A stretch of 64,000 nucleotides of DNA. It comes from an uncultured Collinsella sp. (GTDB lineage: Bacteria; Actinomycetota; Coriobacteriia; Coriobacteriales; Coriobacteriaceae). Below the pieces are notes generated by a model, which saw only the letters and a list, made by a program, of their open reading frames with translations, had not been told where the DNA came from and did no database searches. Shown here piece after piece: positions 8,297 through 17,217 of the stretch (position 1 is the stretch's first letter; each line of letters opens with the position of its first letter). The position numbers and the translations under genes were made by a program. The DNA is taken from NCBI GenBank assembly GCA_900541795.1, contig UQLC01000006.1, positions 52,565 to 116,564 on the forward strand. Reading direction: 5' to 3'.

Positions 8297-11200
8297 ATGC
8301 CTGTTCGAATCTATACCACCAATGCCGGCACGGATTTGAGCGATGCTGAGTCGGCACTGCTTACCGACCTTATTGCCCGCCACGGGCGTGCCGTGTTGCT
8401 GGCGCCAACGTTTGCCGAGCTCGACCTGTGCCGTCATGATGCGGCGGAAGCCGGGATTTCGCTGGGTATCGACTACAAGACGCCTACATCGTGGCTTCGC
8501 TCGCTTTGGGAGCTTTTGGGCGACGGGCGCGGTTTCGTCGACAACCTGCAGCGCCAGATGCTGTTCTCGGACATGGTCACGCGTCTCGACGATGCCGATT
8601 TGCAGCCGCTTTCGCGCAGCCAGGGCACGGTGCGCATGCTTGCGCGCATGGCCCGCGACGTGCTACCGGGTGTGGCGGGGACGGCGGCCGAGCGATGCCG
8701 TGGCAACAATTGCCAGCCTGAGCCAAAAAGCGATGCCGAGGCTCGTGTGTTCGAGCTTTTGCGTGCCTACGCGGGTGGTTTGGACCGTCGAGATATGGTC
8801 GAGCCCTGCGAGGCGGCTGACATTATGGCCGGTGCCCTGGCCGATAACCTGCCGTCGTGCACCCGCGCCGTATGCGTGCGCGGTATCACGTCGTTTACGC
8901 ACGGTCTGCTCGAGCTGCTGTCTGCCGTGGCGAACAACGGGGGAGAGGTCGTCGTGCTGCTTGCCCGCGAGCAGGCGGCGATGCGCGAGGAGCTTGCCGC
9001 GGCATTTGATGCCCGCGGTTTGCTGTTTGAGGCCGCGCCGCTGGAGGAGGACGCCGTCGCGTCTGATGCCGCTTGCAGGACCGCCGCTCAGCCTGCCTTT
9101 ATTGAGGTCGCTGGTCCCCATGCCCGTGCTCATGTCTATGCGGACGCAATTGATGATTTGGTAAAAGCGTGCCAGGGTTCCGAGGTCGACGGCGCCGCAA
9201 CGCCCGCCGACCCCGCGCGCGTGCTCGTTGTTTCTGCCCGGGCACCCCAGCTGTTCGGTGAGCTCGCCTCTCGTCTGGCGGCTCGTCATATTGCTGCCGA
9301 GACAGTTGAGTTCACGGCGTTTTCCCAATCCATTGCGGGCAGGCAGCTTGCGGCGCTTGCCGGCCTGATCGAGCGCATGAAGGCCGCCGATGAGGGCATG
9401 GCGTCAAAGACCGAGTGGTGGCCCGCGCCGGAGCTTACCGACTGGATCTACAGTCCGCTTTCGGGCGCTGATGCCGTCAATGCCCGTACCTTCGATAAGA
9501 ATATGCGTCTCTCGCGCAGCAAGACTACCGCGGGCGTTAAGAGCCTGCTGCAGAGTGTCCAAGGCCAGGTGAGGGGCGCACGCAAGGCGGCGAGCGACGA
9601 TAACTGGTTTAAGAACGTACCGTGTGTGGTCTCGGACGTGTTCCAGGCTCTGTGGCGTGACAAGCCCGTGACGGCGCTCAAGGCCATGCTTGCCGTTGCC
9701 GAGGCGTTGCCCGATCGCTCGCTGGGCAGCTTGGATGGCCAGGCCCGTCGCCAGGCGGAGGTAGCCCTGCTGCGCCACGCCATCGACATCCTTATGAACG
9801 GCGCCCGCGCGCTCGACGTGTCGCAGGCCGCGACCGTTCCCGTGCTCGATGGCATTCGCACTAAGGTGGACAAGCGTAGCACCGCCTATGATTACGAGAC
9901 CCACGAGGTCGACCGCGCGCCGCGTGCTCAGGTTCGTTTTGCTTCGCTTGCCGATGCGTCGGTTTTGCGTCCTGGCGGCTACGATGCCGTGCTGTTTGCC
10001 GATGTCGACCTGGACAGCTATCCGCTTTCGCACGAAGAGGGCCCGCTTGCCACGTTGACGGCCGAGCTGCGCCGCGACGGCGTGTCTTTGGAGCCCGCCG
10101 CCCTGCTGCGCGTGCGCTTTGGCCGTGCAATGCAGGCGACGAGCGGTCCGGTCGCGCTTGCCCGCGTGACACACGATCGCCAGGCGCGCGAGTGCTACCC
10201 AGCAGCCGTATGGACCGAGCTGCGGGCACATGCCGAGGCCGCTGGCGCTGCCAAGCCCACGTGCGTGGGCGAGGGCGATATCATCGCCGACTTTGATCCC
10301 GCGGCAGGTGAAGGCCTCAAGCGCGAGCGCGTGACCTGTGAAGCCCCTCAGCATCTGAGTGCCGATGCCGTGCCGTATTTGGTCCTGCGCCGTCGTGACG
10401 GCGAGGGAGAGGACGCGCCGCTTGTGCCGCGCCTGACGTCCGCCTCGCAGATCGAGGCCTATTCCACTTGCCCGCTGTGCTGGTTCGTGTCGTATCGCGT
10501 CAAGCCCCAGTCTATCGACGCGGGCTTTGGCAACATGGAGAAGGGCAACTTTGTCCATGACGTGCTGGAGTACTTGCATGCACGTCTTCCGCAGGAGGGC
10601 ATGGAGCGCGTGACGCCCGAGAACCTGCCGCGCGCACAGGAGCTACTGCGCGAGGTCTTTGACGAGACCTTGGCCGAGCACGCCGGCAAGCGCGGTACCG
10701 AGGGCCCGCTGGTGCCGCTCTCCCCGGTGGAGGAGCGTCAGGTGGCCGAGATCTTGCCGCAGCTGGAAGGCGTGCTCGCCTACGAGTCCGAGGCGCTTGC
10801 CCCCTTTGCCCCGCGCTACCTTGAGTTCGCCTTTAATGAGTTTAAGGTCGAGTATGCCGGTTGGCCGCTCGGTGGGCGCATCGACCGCGTTGACGTGGAT
10901 GCCGAGAATCGCGCCGTGGTAATCGACTACAAGCATCGTTCGGGTGTCGAGGAGTTTAAGCTCGCCGACCCCACGGTGCGCGACGAGGAGTCGGGCGAGG
11001 CCCCCATCGACGACCCGCGCTGGCTGCCGCCCCATACCCAGACACTCATCTACGCGCAGGCCATGCGTCGGGCACTGGGCCTAGATACCCGTGCTGCGCT
11101 CTATTTTTCGACCAAGGGCGGCAAGCCGGCGTTGCGCGGTGCCGCGAGCGCCGAGCTGCTCGAGGAAGAGCGCGGCGACGGTCGCATCCCGGGCCTTAAG

Positions 11201-11392
11201 AAAGGTTTCCCCGGCGAGGGTGGCAGCATGGACTTCGACGCCCTGCTCGATCGCGTTGAGGCCGGCATCGCCGAGCGCCTGTGCGAGCTCGAGACGGGCA
11301 ACGTTGCCGCCGTCGACCCGACGTCGGCTCAGGCCGCGCATGCGCGCTGCTCGTATAACCACGAAGGAACGTTTGTAAGGAGGGACGTGTAG
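8297..11392 (+). CDS. AddB-like PD-(D/E)XK nuclease subunit
   Basis: 1,031 residues. It is the first gene of an AddB-AddA-type pair that processes double-strand breaks for RecA loading. The C-terminal third has the RecB-family nuclease motifs GGRIDRVDV, VVIDYK and QTLIYAQAMRR. The entry motif QIEAYSTCPLCWF is near residues 717-729. No Walker A motif is visible at the N-terminus, unlike B. subtilis AddB. The C-terminal Fe-S triad C-x2-C-x5-C also seems reduced to one cysteine (ARCSYNHEG), so the iron-sulfur staple may be lost. Overlap with addA is nearly complete (3-nt gap), implying translational coupling. Confidence 0.85.
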   Translation: MPVRIYTTNAGTDLSDAESALLTDLIARHGRAVLLAPTFAELDLCRHDAAEAGISLGIDYKTPTSWLRSLWELLGDGRGFVDNLQRQMLFSDMVTRLDDADLQPLSRSQGTVRMLARMARDVLPGVAGTAAERCRGNNCQPEPKSDAEARVFELLRAYAGGLDRRDMVEPCEAADIMAGALADNLPSCTRAVCVRGITSFTHGLLELLSAVANNGGEVVVLLAREQAAMREELAAAFDARGLLFEAAPLEEDAVASDAACRTAAQPAFIEVAGPHARAHVYADAIDDLVKACQGSEVDGAATPADPARVLVVSARAPQLFGELASRLAARHIAAETVEFTAFSQSIAGRQLAALAGLIERMKAADEGMASKTEWWPAPELTDWIYSPLSGADAVNARTFDKNMRLSRSKTTAGVKSLLQSVQGQVRGARKAASDDNWFKNVPCVVSDVFQALWRDKPVTALKAMLAVAEALPDRSLGSLDGQARRQAEVALLRHAIDILMNGARALDVSQAATVPVLDGIRTKVDKRSTAYDYETHEVDRAPRAQVRFASLADASVLRPGGYDAVLFADVDLDSYPLSHEEGPLATLTAELRRDGVSLEPAALLRVRFGRAMQATSGPVALARVTHDRQARECYPAAVWTELRAHAEAAGAAKPTCVGEGDIIADFDPAAGEGLKRERVTCEAPQHLSADAVPYLVLRRRDGEGEDAPLVPRLTSASQIEAYSTCPLCWFVSYRVKPQSIDAGFGNMEKGNFVHDVLEYLHARLPQEGMERVTPENLPRAQELLREVFDETLAEHAGKRGTEGPLVPLSPVEERQVAEILPQLEGVLAYESEALAPFAPRYLEFAFNEFKVEYAGWPLGGRIDRVDVDAENRAVVIDYKHRSGVEEFKLADPTVRDEESGEAPIDDPRWLPPHTQTLIYAQAMRRALGLDTRAALYFSTKGGKPALRGAASAELLEEERGDGRIPGLKKGFPGEGGSMDFDALLDRVEAGIAERLCELETGNVAAVDPTSAQAAHARCSYNHEGTFVRRDV

Positions 11393-11395
11393 ACC

Positions 11396-14300
11396 ATGGA
11401 TCTTTCGACTTTGATGCCGCAACAGCTGCAGATTGTCAAAACGCTCGACCGTCCGCTGTTTGTCTCGGCGGGCGCCGGTTCGGGCAAGACCTTTACCCTC
11501 ACGCGCCGCATCGTCTATGCGCTCTCGCCCGAATCCGGTCCGTTCGTCGAGCATCTGGACCAGGTACTCGCCATTACCTTTACCAAAGACGCCGCGGCCG
11601 AGATCCGTGACCGCGTGCGCCGTGCGCTTATCGACGAGGGCATGGACGAGGAAGCACTGACCGTCGACGACGCGTGGATCTCGACCATTCACGGCATGTG
11701 CTCGCGTATCCTGCGCGCGCATGCGCTGGAGCTGGGCATCGACCCCGAGTTCACGGTGCTCACCGATACCGATGAGCTTATGGATCAGGCTGTTGAGCAT
11801 GTGCTGGGGCGCGCGACGCCGCCCGATGCCGCGCCCGAGCTCGCCGCTTCGCTTAAGGTCCTCTACGCTTGGTATCCCATGGCGGGCGAGGGCGGGACGT
11901 TTGGCGCCGGTACCACCATCAAAGGCCTGGTGCGCGACCTGCTGGAGCTATCGAGCCAGCTGCCGGGCGGCATGGACGATGTGTGCGTGGCGCGCGGCCA
12001 GGCCGACACCTCGGCGCTTGCCGATGCCTATCGTGCGGCGCTGGGCGCAAGCAAGGCCACGACCGAGAAAGCGCAGGCGGCACTCGACGCCATCGATGCG
12101 TTTGAGGCGAGCGGCAAAACCATGGAGGATGCGGCGCGACTCATGATGTCGTGCAGCATGCCGCGCGTGAGCAAGGCGTTTCCTAAGGAGCAGGTGGAGC
12201 TACTCAAGGCCGAGGCGGCCGATGCGTTTATCAATATCGTGCTTGCTTGTGGCGGCCCGGCGCTCGATGCGCTGGTGGGGCTTGCCCGCGCCGTAGAGGC
12301 GGAGTACCGTGCGCTCAAGGCCGACCAGTCCGCGCTCGATAACAACGACCTGCTGCGCATGGCGTACGAGGCGCTGCGCGACTACCCGGCTATTCGAGCT
12401 GCCTATGAGGGCCGCTTTAAGATGGTCATGATCGATGAGTTCCAGGATACCGACCAGATGCAGGTCGACCTGATCCGTTACCTGACCGGCGCGGGGGAGC
12501 GCGCATTGTGCACCGTAGGCGATGCACAGCAGTCGATCTACCGCTTCCGTGGCGCCGAGGTTGAGGTGTTTCGTCGTCAGGAGCGCAAGGTGGGCTCCTC
12601 TGCTGCTCCCGAGACGGCTGCCGTCTCCGATGTCCCCGCCGGCGAGCTCGTCAAACTCGTGCGCAACTTCCGCAGCCACGACGAGGTGCTGCGTTATGTG
12701 GCGCGCGTCTTTGACGGCGATACCGGTGGTTTGATGCAGGGGTTCTTGGATCTTGAACCGAGCGACAAACGCAAGGACAAGCTCAAGGCAAAGGCTTCGC
12801 GCCGCCAGGCGCTGTTCGTTGCCGGTGGCAGCACGCAGGAGCGAACGCAGGCGAAAGCTCGTGCGATTGCGGAGCGGTTCCAAGCGCTCGTCAAAGCGGG
12901 GCAGCCCCAGGGCGATATGGTGTTGCTGCTGGGTCGCATGACCAACGCCGATGTCTATGCGCAAGCTTTCCGTGACCAGGGGCTCGACTGCGTCATCGCG
13001 GGCGGCTCGGTTTTTGCCCAAGCTGCCGAGGTGCAGACGGTGCGCGCCCTGGTTTGTGCGCTCGCCAATCCGGCCGATACGGCGCAGGGCCTTATGCCAC
13101 TGCTGGCCTCGCCGATGTTTGCACTCGGCGCCCAGGAGTTCCTGGCGCTGGCGACCAGGCTCGATAGCGAGACGGGCGAGACGTCGCGTCGTAACATCGA
13201 TGCGGGCATAATGAGCGATTCCGATGTGCCGGGTTTGCAAGACTTGCCGCTCGTGACGCGCGCCCGCGAGGTGCTGCGGTATGCGCTTCGTCGCGTGGGC
13301 CGCGATTCGTTCGCCGCCATCGCGCGCGATACTGTCAACGCTTCCGGCTGGTTTGTGCGTCTGGCACAGCGTGGTCCCGAGGGCAAGGCCATTGCCGCCA
13401 ACGTGCTTAAGGCGCTCGATGCCGTGGCCGAGGCGGAGGCCGAGTTCGGTAACTCGCCGCGTTCCATTGCGCTTGCCTTCGACCGCTTCTTGGCGGGCAA
13501 GGAGGCCCCAGGCGCCCTCAACGAGGAGGGCGACGGCGCGGTGCGCATCATGACGGTGCATGCGTCCAAGGGCCTGGAGTATCCGGTCGTGGCGGTTGCG
13601 GAGTGCTTTGGCGTGCGTAAGTCCTCGGGTGCGGCTCAGATGGGGCGTGTCGAGGGTGGAGCGCAGGTCGTGGCGCTGCCGGCACGCTTCGACGGCGTTA
13701 AACTCGCGGACGGCACGTTCGTAAAGGGCGATGACGTCAAAAAGCAGTTTGAGCATGCGTTTAAGGGTAAGGGCACGTCGCTATGGTTGCCGCCGGAGCT
13801 CATGGAGGACGTCTGTGCGACGGGCTCTCCCGCCGAGGCATTCGTTCGCCTGCGCAACGACGACCTGCAGCTTTCGCTCGAGGAGCGGGCTCGTTTGCTC
13901 TATGTCGCCATGACGCGTGCGCGAGAGCTGGTGATCTTGGCGATGGATGCCGGCGTGAGCCGTGGCAAGCTGTGCGCGCCGACCTTCGACGTCGAGACCG
14001 ATCTGACCTACGACGTGCTGCGCCGTATTCTGCCGACCGACGCTCTGGACATGCCGCAGCTCGATGCCGACCGCCTGGTGTTCGACAACTCCCAGCCGGG
14101 CGACTACGAGCTCATTTCGCTCGCGGACTTTACCTTTGGCGAGCAGGCGTTTGAGGCCAACGCTTCGCTGGATGCCGAGGGCAGGCTTGTCCGCGGCGAT
14201 GCGGAGCCGGAGGGTGCCGGTGCAGATGCCCGCGCCGCCGTTCCCGGTCCTGCCGACCCCGAGCCCGATGCGTTTGAGCTCGTGTATCCCCAGGCGGTGG

Positions 14301-15028
14301 GCGTGCGCATGGGTGCCTGCCCGTATCCGGTGCGCGATTCGTACAGCTATTCGTCAATTGCCGCGGCGCTGCATGCCGAGGCCGAGGACCGTGCCGCCGA
14401 GGCGCACGTGCCCATGGACGAGGCTGGCGATGATGCCGAGTCGGATGGTTCCGAGATGGCCGATGCGGACGTGGCCGCCGTCGAGCCCGCCGGCAACCCC
14501 ATGGCGCTGGGCTCGGCGTTCCATGCCGCCTGCCAGTGGCTCATCGAGATGGGTGCCGACGCGTTGCCCACCGCGCCCGCCGAAGCGCTGGCGCGCCAGT
14601 GGCGCCTGACGCCGGAGCAGCGCGAGCGCTTCGACGTTGCCCTGGACCGCTGGCTCAAGTCGGCTGTTCGTGCCGACCTGCTCGCGTGGCCGTGCGTTCG
14701 CGCCGAGGTGCCGTTCTTCTCGCTGGGTTGCGAAGACGAGGACATTGCCCGCTACGGTGCATATGCCGAAGGCGCCATCGACGCTTTGGCGACGAACCCG
14801 GCGGATTCGTCGCGCGCGCTGGTTATCGACTACAAGACGGGCGGCACGCCGGACGAGACACCGGAACAGCTGCAGGAGAAGCACGCCCTGCAGGCGCGCG
14901 TCTACGCTGATGTTCTGCACAAGGCGGGCTTTGAGGCCGTGACGGTCAAGTTCGTCCGCGTGGAACAGGCCGATCCAGCCATCTTCGTCGAACCCGCCGA
15001 ACCCCAAGTGGTCACCTACAACCTCTAG
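11396..15028 (+). CDS. addA: AddA-like UvrD/RecB-type helicase-nuclease
   Basis: 1,210 residues with the full set of superfamily 1A motifs: Walker A SAGAGSGKT (24-32), FTKDAAAEI, the Walker B region VMIDEFQDTDQMQ, VGDAQQSIYRFRGA, TVHASKGLEYPVV and YVAMTRARE. A C-terminal RecB-like nuclease follows with GSAFHAAC, EGAIDAL and VIDYKTGG. A low-complexity acidic Ala/Glu/Asp stretch (about residues 1000-1030) separates the helicase and nuclease. The ATG at 11396 follows TAAGGAGGG. It works with the preceding AddB-like protein as a dsDNA exonuclease-helicase. No LexA box was seen upstream of the pair. Confidence 0.9.
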   Translation: MDLSTLMPQQLQIVKTLDRPLFVSAGAGSGKTFTLTRRIVYALSPESGPFVEHLDQVLAITFTKDAAAEIRDRVRRALIDEGMDEEALTVDDAWISTIHGMCSRILRAHALELGIDPEFTVLTDTDELMDQAVEHVLGRATPPDAAPELAASLKVLYAWYPMAGEGGTFGAGTTIKGLVRDLLELSSQLPGGMDDVCVARGQADTSALADAYRAALGASKATTEKAQAALDAIDAFEASGKTMEDAARLMMSCSMPRVSKAFPKEQVELLKAEAADAFINIVLACGGPALDALVGLARAVEAEYRALKADQSALDNNDLLRMAYEALRDYPAIRAAYEGRFKMVMIDEFQDTDQMQVDLIRYLTGAGERALCTVGDAQQSIYRFRGAEVEVFRRQERKVGSSAAPETAAVSDVPAGELVKLVRNFRSHDEVLRYVARVFDGDTGGLMQGFLDLEPSDKRKDKLKAKASRRQALFVAGGSTQERTQAKARAIAERFQALVKAGQPQGDMVLLLGRMTNADVYAQAFRDQGLDCVIAGGSVFAQAAEVQTVRALVCALANPADTAQGLMPLLASPMFALGAQEFLALATRLDSETGETSRRNIDAGIMSDSDVPGLQDLPLVTRAREVLRYALRRVGRDSFAAIARDTVNASGWFVRLAQRGPEGKAIAANVLKALDAVAEAEAEFGNSPRSIALAFDRFLAGKEAPGALNEEGDGAVRIMTVHASKGLEYPVVAVAECFGVRKSSGAAQMGRVEGGAQVVALPARFDGVKLADGTFVKGDDVKKQFEHAFKGKGTSLWLPPELMEDVCATGSPAEAFVRLRNDDLQLSLEERARLLYVAMTRARELVILAMDAGVSRGKLCAPTFDVETDLTYDVLRRILPTDALDMPQLDADRLVFDNSQPGDYELISLADFTFGEQAFEANASLDAEGRLVRGDAEPEGAGADARAAVPGPADPEPDAFELVYPQAVGVRMGACPYPVRDSYSYSSIAAALHAEAEDRAAEAHVPMDEAGDDAESDGSEMADADVAAVEPAGNPMALGSAFHAACQWLIEMGADALPTAPAEALARQWRLTPEQRERFDVALDRWLKSAVRADLLAWPCVRAEVPFFSLGCEDEDIARYGAYAEGAIDALATNPADSSRALVIDYKTGGTPDETPEQLQEKHALQARVYADVLHKAGFEAVTVKFVRVEQADPAIFVEPAEPQVVTYNL

Positions 15029-15036
15029 CCACCTCA

Positions 15037-15078
15037 GGCTTTACGGTGCTATTTGGTTGGTTTTGCGGCCGTAAAGCC
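15037..15078. terminator. Hairpin after addA
   Basis: GGCTTTACGG (15037-15046) pairs perfectly with CCGTAAAGCC (15069-15078). The loop and downstream sequence add a second possible pairing: TGCTATTTGG with CCAAATGGCA, and TTGCGG with CCGCAA near 15100. The two folds overlap, so alternative structures are possible. There is no U-run. Confidence 0.5.
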
Positions 15079-15164
15079 CTCAATCGTCCAAATGGCACCG
15101 CAACGCATGGGAGAGCCTGGGGCGGTACAATGGCTCGAACGGTTCAAACGAATAAGGAGCCATC

Positions 15165-15674
15165 ATGCAGCTCACCAAAACGCTTAAGGTGACGCCGGAG
15201 GAGCTTTTTGACGCTCTGGTGGGGTCCATCATGCAGGATATCGAGAACGCCACGGGCAAGCATCCCAGCCGCAACAAGCTCAACGGCTATAAGTACGAGA
15301 AGCGCGCCCAGTCCGCAAAAGGCAAGGCCAAGGGCACGGCGATCAAGGTTAAGATCAAGCACTTTGACTACCCGTGTCTCTATGAGGTCCGTTTTCAGTA
15401 TGCGGCGGGTATCAATACCATGCGCTATGAGGCTGCACCTGCTGGCGATGGTGCCTGCGAGCTCACCTATACCGAGGATTTTCAGGGTGTGGGTGGCAAC
15501 ACGTCTGGCCCGCACGGCAAGCTCGGCCTCTTCTTCTATGAGCGCAAGCTCAAGAGTCACGCCAACCAGACGATTGATCAAATCGTCAAATACATCGAGG
15601 GTGAGCGCCGCGTAAAGGCTAATCCCGCCTTCGCCGATGATACTGCCGAAAACGCTTCGGATGTATTCCATTGA
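15165..15674 (+). CDS. DUF3284-like domain protein
   Basis: 169 residues, no signal peptide or membrane segment. The central part, with YEVRFQYAAGINTMRYE, resembles the DUF3284 (PF11687) family found in lactic acid bacteria and other Gram-positives. Its function is unknown, though the fold may be of the START/SRPBCC ligand-binding type. The C-terminal half is rich in Lys and charged residues. The ATG at 15165 follows AAGGAG. No operon partners are apparent. The family call rests on recall, not a search. Confidence 0.65.
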   Translation: MQLTKTLKVTPEELFDALVGSIMQDIENATGKHPSRNKLNGYKYEKRAQSAKGKAKGTAIKVKIKHFDYPCLYEVRFQYAAGINTMRYEAAPAGDGACELTYTEDFQGVGGNTSGPHGKLGLFFYERKLKSHANQTIDQIVKYIEGERRVKANPAFADDTAENASDVFH

Positions 15675-15700
15675 TACCCTGTACAAAAGCTTTACCGCTC

Positions 15701-15717
15701 TTCACATCAACTGTGAA
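15701..15717. promoter_or_regulatory. Small palindrome upstream of the MFS gene
   Basis: TTCACA-TCAAC-TGTGAA, perfect 6-bp arms, 61 nt before the MFS start. It could be an operator for this transporter gene. Nothing else supports it. Confidence 0.3.
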
Positions 15718-15777
15718 CACTTCAGGCTTCGAGTCGGTAGCGAGCGGCCCGACAAAATCAGTTGATGGAAGTGCCAA

Positions 15778-16977
15778 ATGAATAAGAATGCCGCTACGCA
15801 ACTGCACATCTATTCCGCCTTTTTCGTTCTCGCGGGATTTGTTTTAAATCGGGGAGTGTTTCTACTTTTCCTTGCGGAGAAAGGAATGTCTGTCACGGAA
15901 ATCGCGCTTTATCAAGCCTTGTTTAACATTGCAACGGTCGTCCTCGAGCTGCCAACAGGGCTGATAGGCGATTTCTTTGGAAAGAAGTTTTCGATTCAAG
16001 TGGGCGTGCTGCTGCTTTTCTTCCATACGGCCGGCATGCTGTTGCTCTCAGGTCCCTTTCTTGTCGTGCTTTCCCTCGTTGAGGCACTCGCCTACTCCCT
16101 TCAATCGGGATCCGAACAAGCTCTTTTATATGAAATTGCCCGAAATGCCGGTCAAGGAGAGCGCTTCCTCACCATCAATGCTCGGCTGCTTGCCGCGCAA
16201 TCAATCGCTACGGGAATGGCAATTGTGCTCGGATCTTTCATTGCCCAAGTATCTTGGAGCGCCCTCTACGTATGTGTCTCCGTTTTCTATCTCCTGCAGC
16301 TTTTCCTTCTGTATCCCATTGAGAGGACGGAAGCGACCCGTTCTGAAAGCTCTGAGATGAGAAGGTTTGACGCGGCCAAGATGTTCAGACGCGAAACCTG
16401 GCGTGTTGGAGAATCCGCTTTTGCGGTATTGCTTCTTCTAATCGGCACAAGCATGCTCGATGGATTCTATGGGAGTTATTACAACTTGAATCAGTTGGTA
16501 TTCGACGCATTTGATGCTCCCGTCTCCATAATAGGAATCTTTTTCGGTGCATCCTATGCAGTAAATGCGACGGCCTACATTGCAGCAGATTTCTTCTCAT
16601 TGCGTTTCGGGAAAAGAAATACCATGCTCGGCTCGATGCTAATCGAGGCTGGCCTTTTCATGATTCTTCCGTGGTTTGCTTCAAATCCGCTGTGCTTGTT
16701 TGGCCTTAGCATGGTGCTTTGTTTTCTCCCAGAAGTGGTGTACATCACTTCGGAAAACTTAATCCAAGATGCGATAGCGGACGATCTCCGCGCGACGATC
16801 CTTTCCGTCGCGTCTCTGGTAAGGGCTCTCTTTTCCGCAATGTTTTTCTCCATATTTGGACATGTGCTGGGGTTATATCCCATTCAGATAGCGCTCGGTA
16901 TTATTGGTGTAATCGCGATAGCAATTACCGCCGTTGTTTCATTGAAAATGGTAGGAATACAGGTCTCCAAGAATTGA
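15778..16977 (+). CDS. MFS transporter, probably acquired
   Basis: 399 residues with about 12 hydrophobic segments. Between TM2 and TM3 is the MFS loop signature in the form ELPTGLIGDFFGKK (residues ~61-74). The substrate cannot be told; drug or metabolite efflux is the usual guess for this subfamily. Base and codon use is clearly more AT-rich than the flanking genes (many ATT, TTT, AAT and CTT codons), and the ribosome site is weak (GGAAG). Both suggest recent acquisition. It sits alone between a DUF3284-like gene and dnaE. Confidence 0.85.
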   Translation: MNKNAATQLHIYSAFFVLAGFVLNRGVFLLFLAEKGMSVTEIALYQALFNIATVVLELPTGLIGDFFGKKFSIQVGVLLLFFHTAGMLLLSGPFLVVLSLVEALAYSLQSGSEQALLYEIARNAGQGERFLTINARLLAAQSIATGMAIVLGSFIAQVSWSALYVCVSVFYLLQLFLLYPIERTEATRSESSEMRRFDAAKMFRRETWRVGESAFAVLLLLIGTSMLDGFYGSYYNLNQLVFDAFDAPVSIIGIFFGASYAVNATAYIAADFFSLRFGKRNTMLGSMLIEAGLFMILPWFASNPLCLFGLSMVLCFLPEVVYITSENLIQDAIADDLRATILSVASLVRALFSAMFFSIFGHVLGLYPIQIALGIIGVIAIAITAVVSLKMVGIQVSKN

Positions 16978-17217
16978 TATATCGATTGACGAGCTATCCG
17001 AAGCGTCGAGCCTTCTTGATGGACATGACTATTCGTCACAAATCACTCCGCGCATCGCCGGGGTTCCAGTAATACTCGATAAATCAGGATGCCCTCATTC
17101 CCCTTTCTGAAGGTCCCGAAAAGACTGCACGTGTGGGTTTGGCTAGGTTCGGGTGCCGTCCGCGCCGTGCGGTAAAATCGTTCAGTCAGAACACGAACCC
17201 GCATCGGAGCTCATCAC

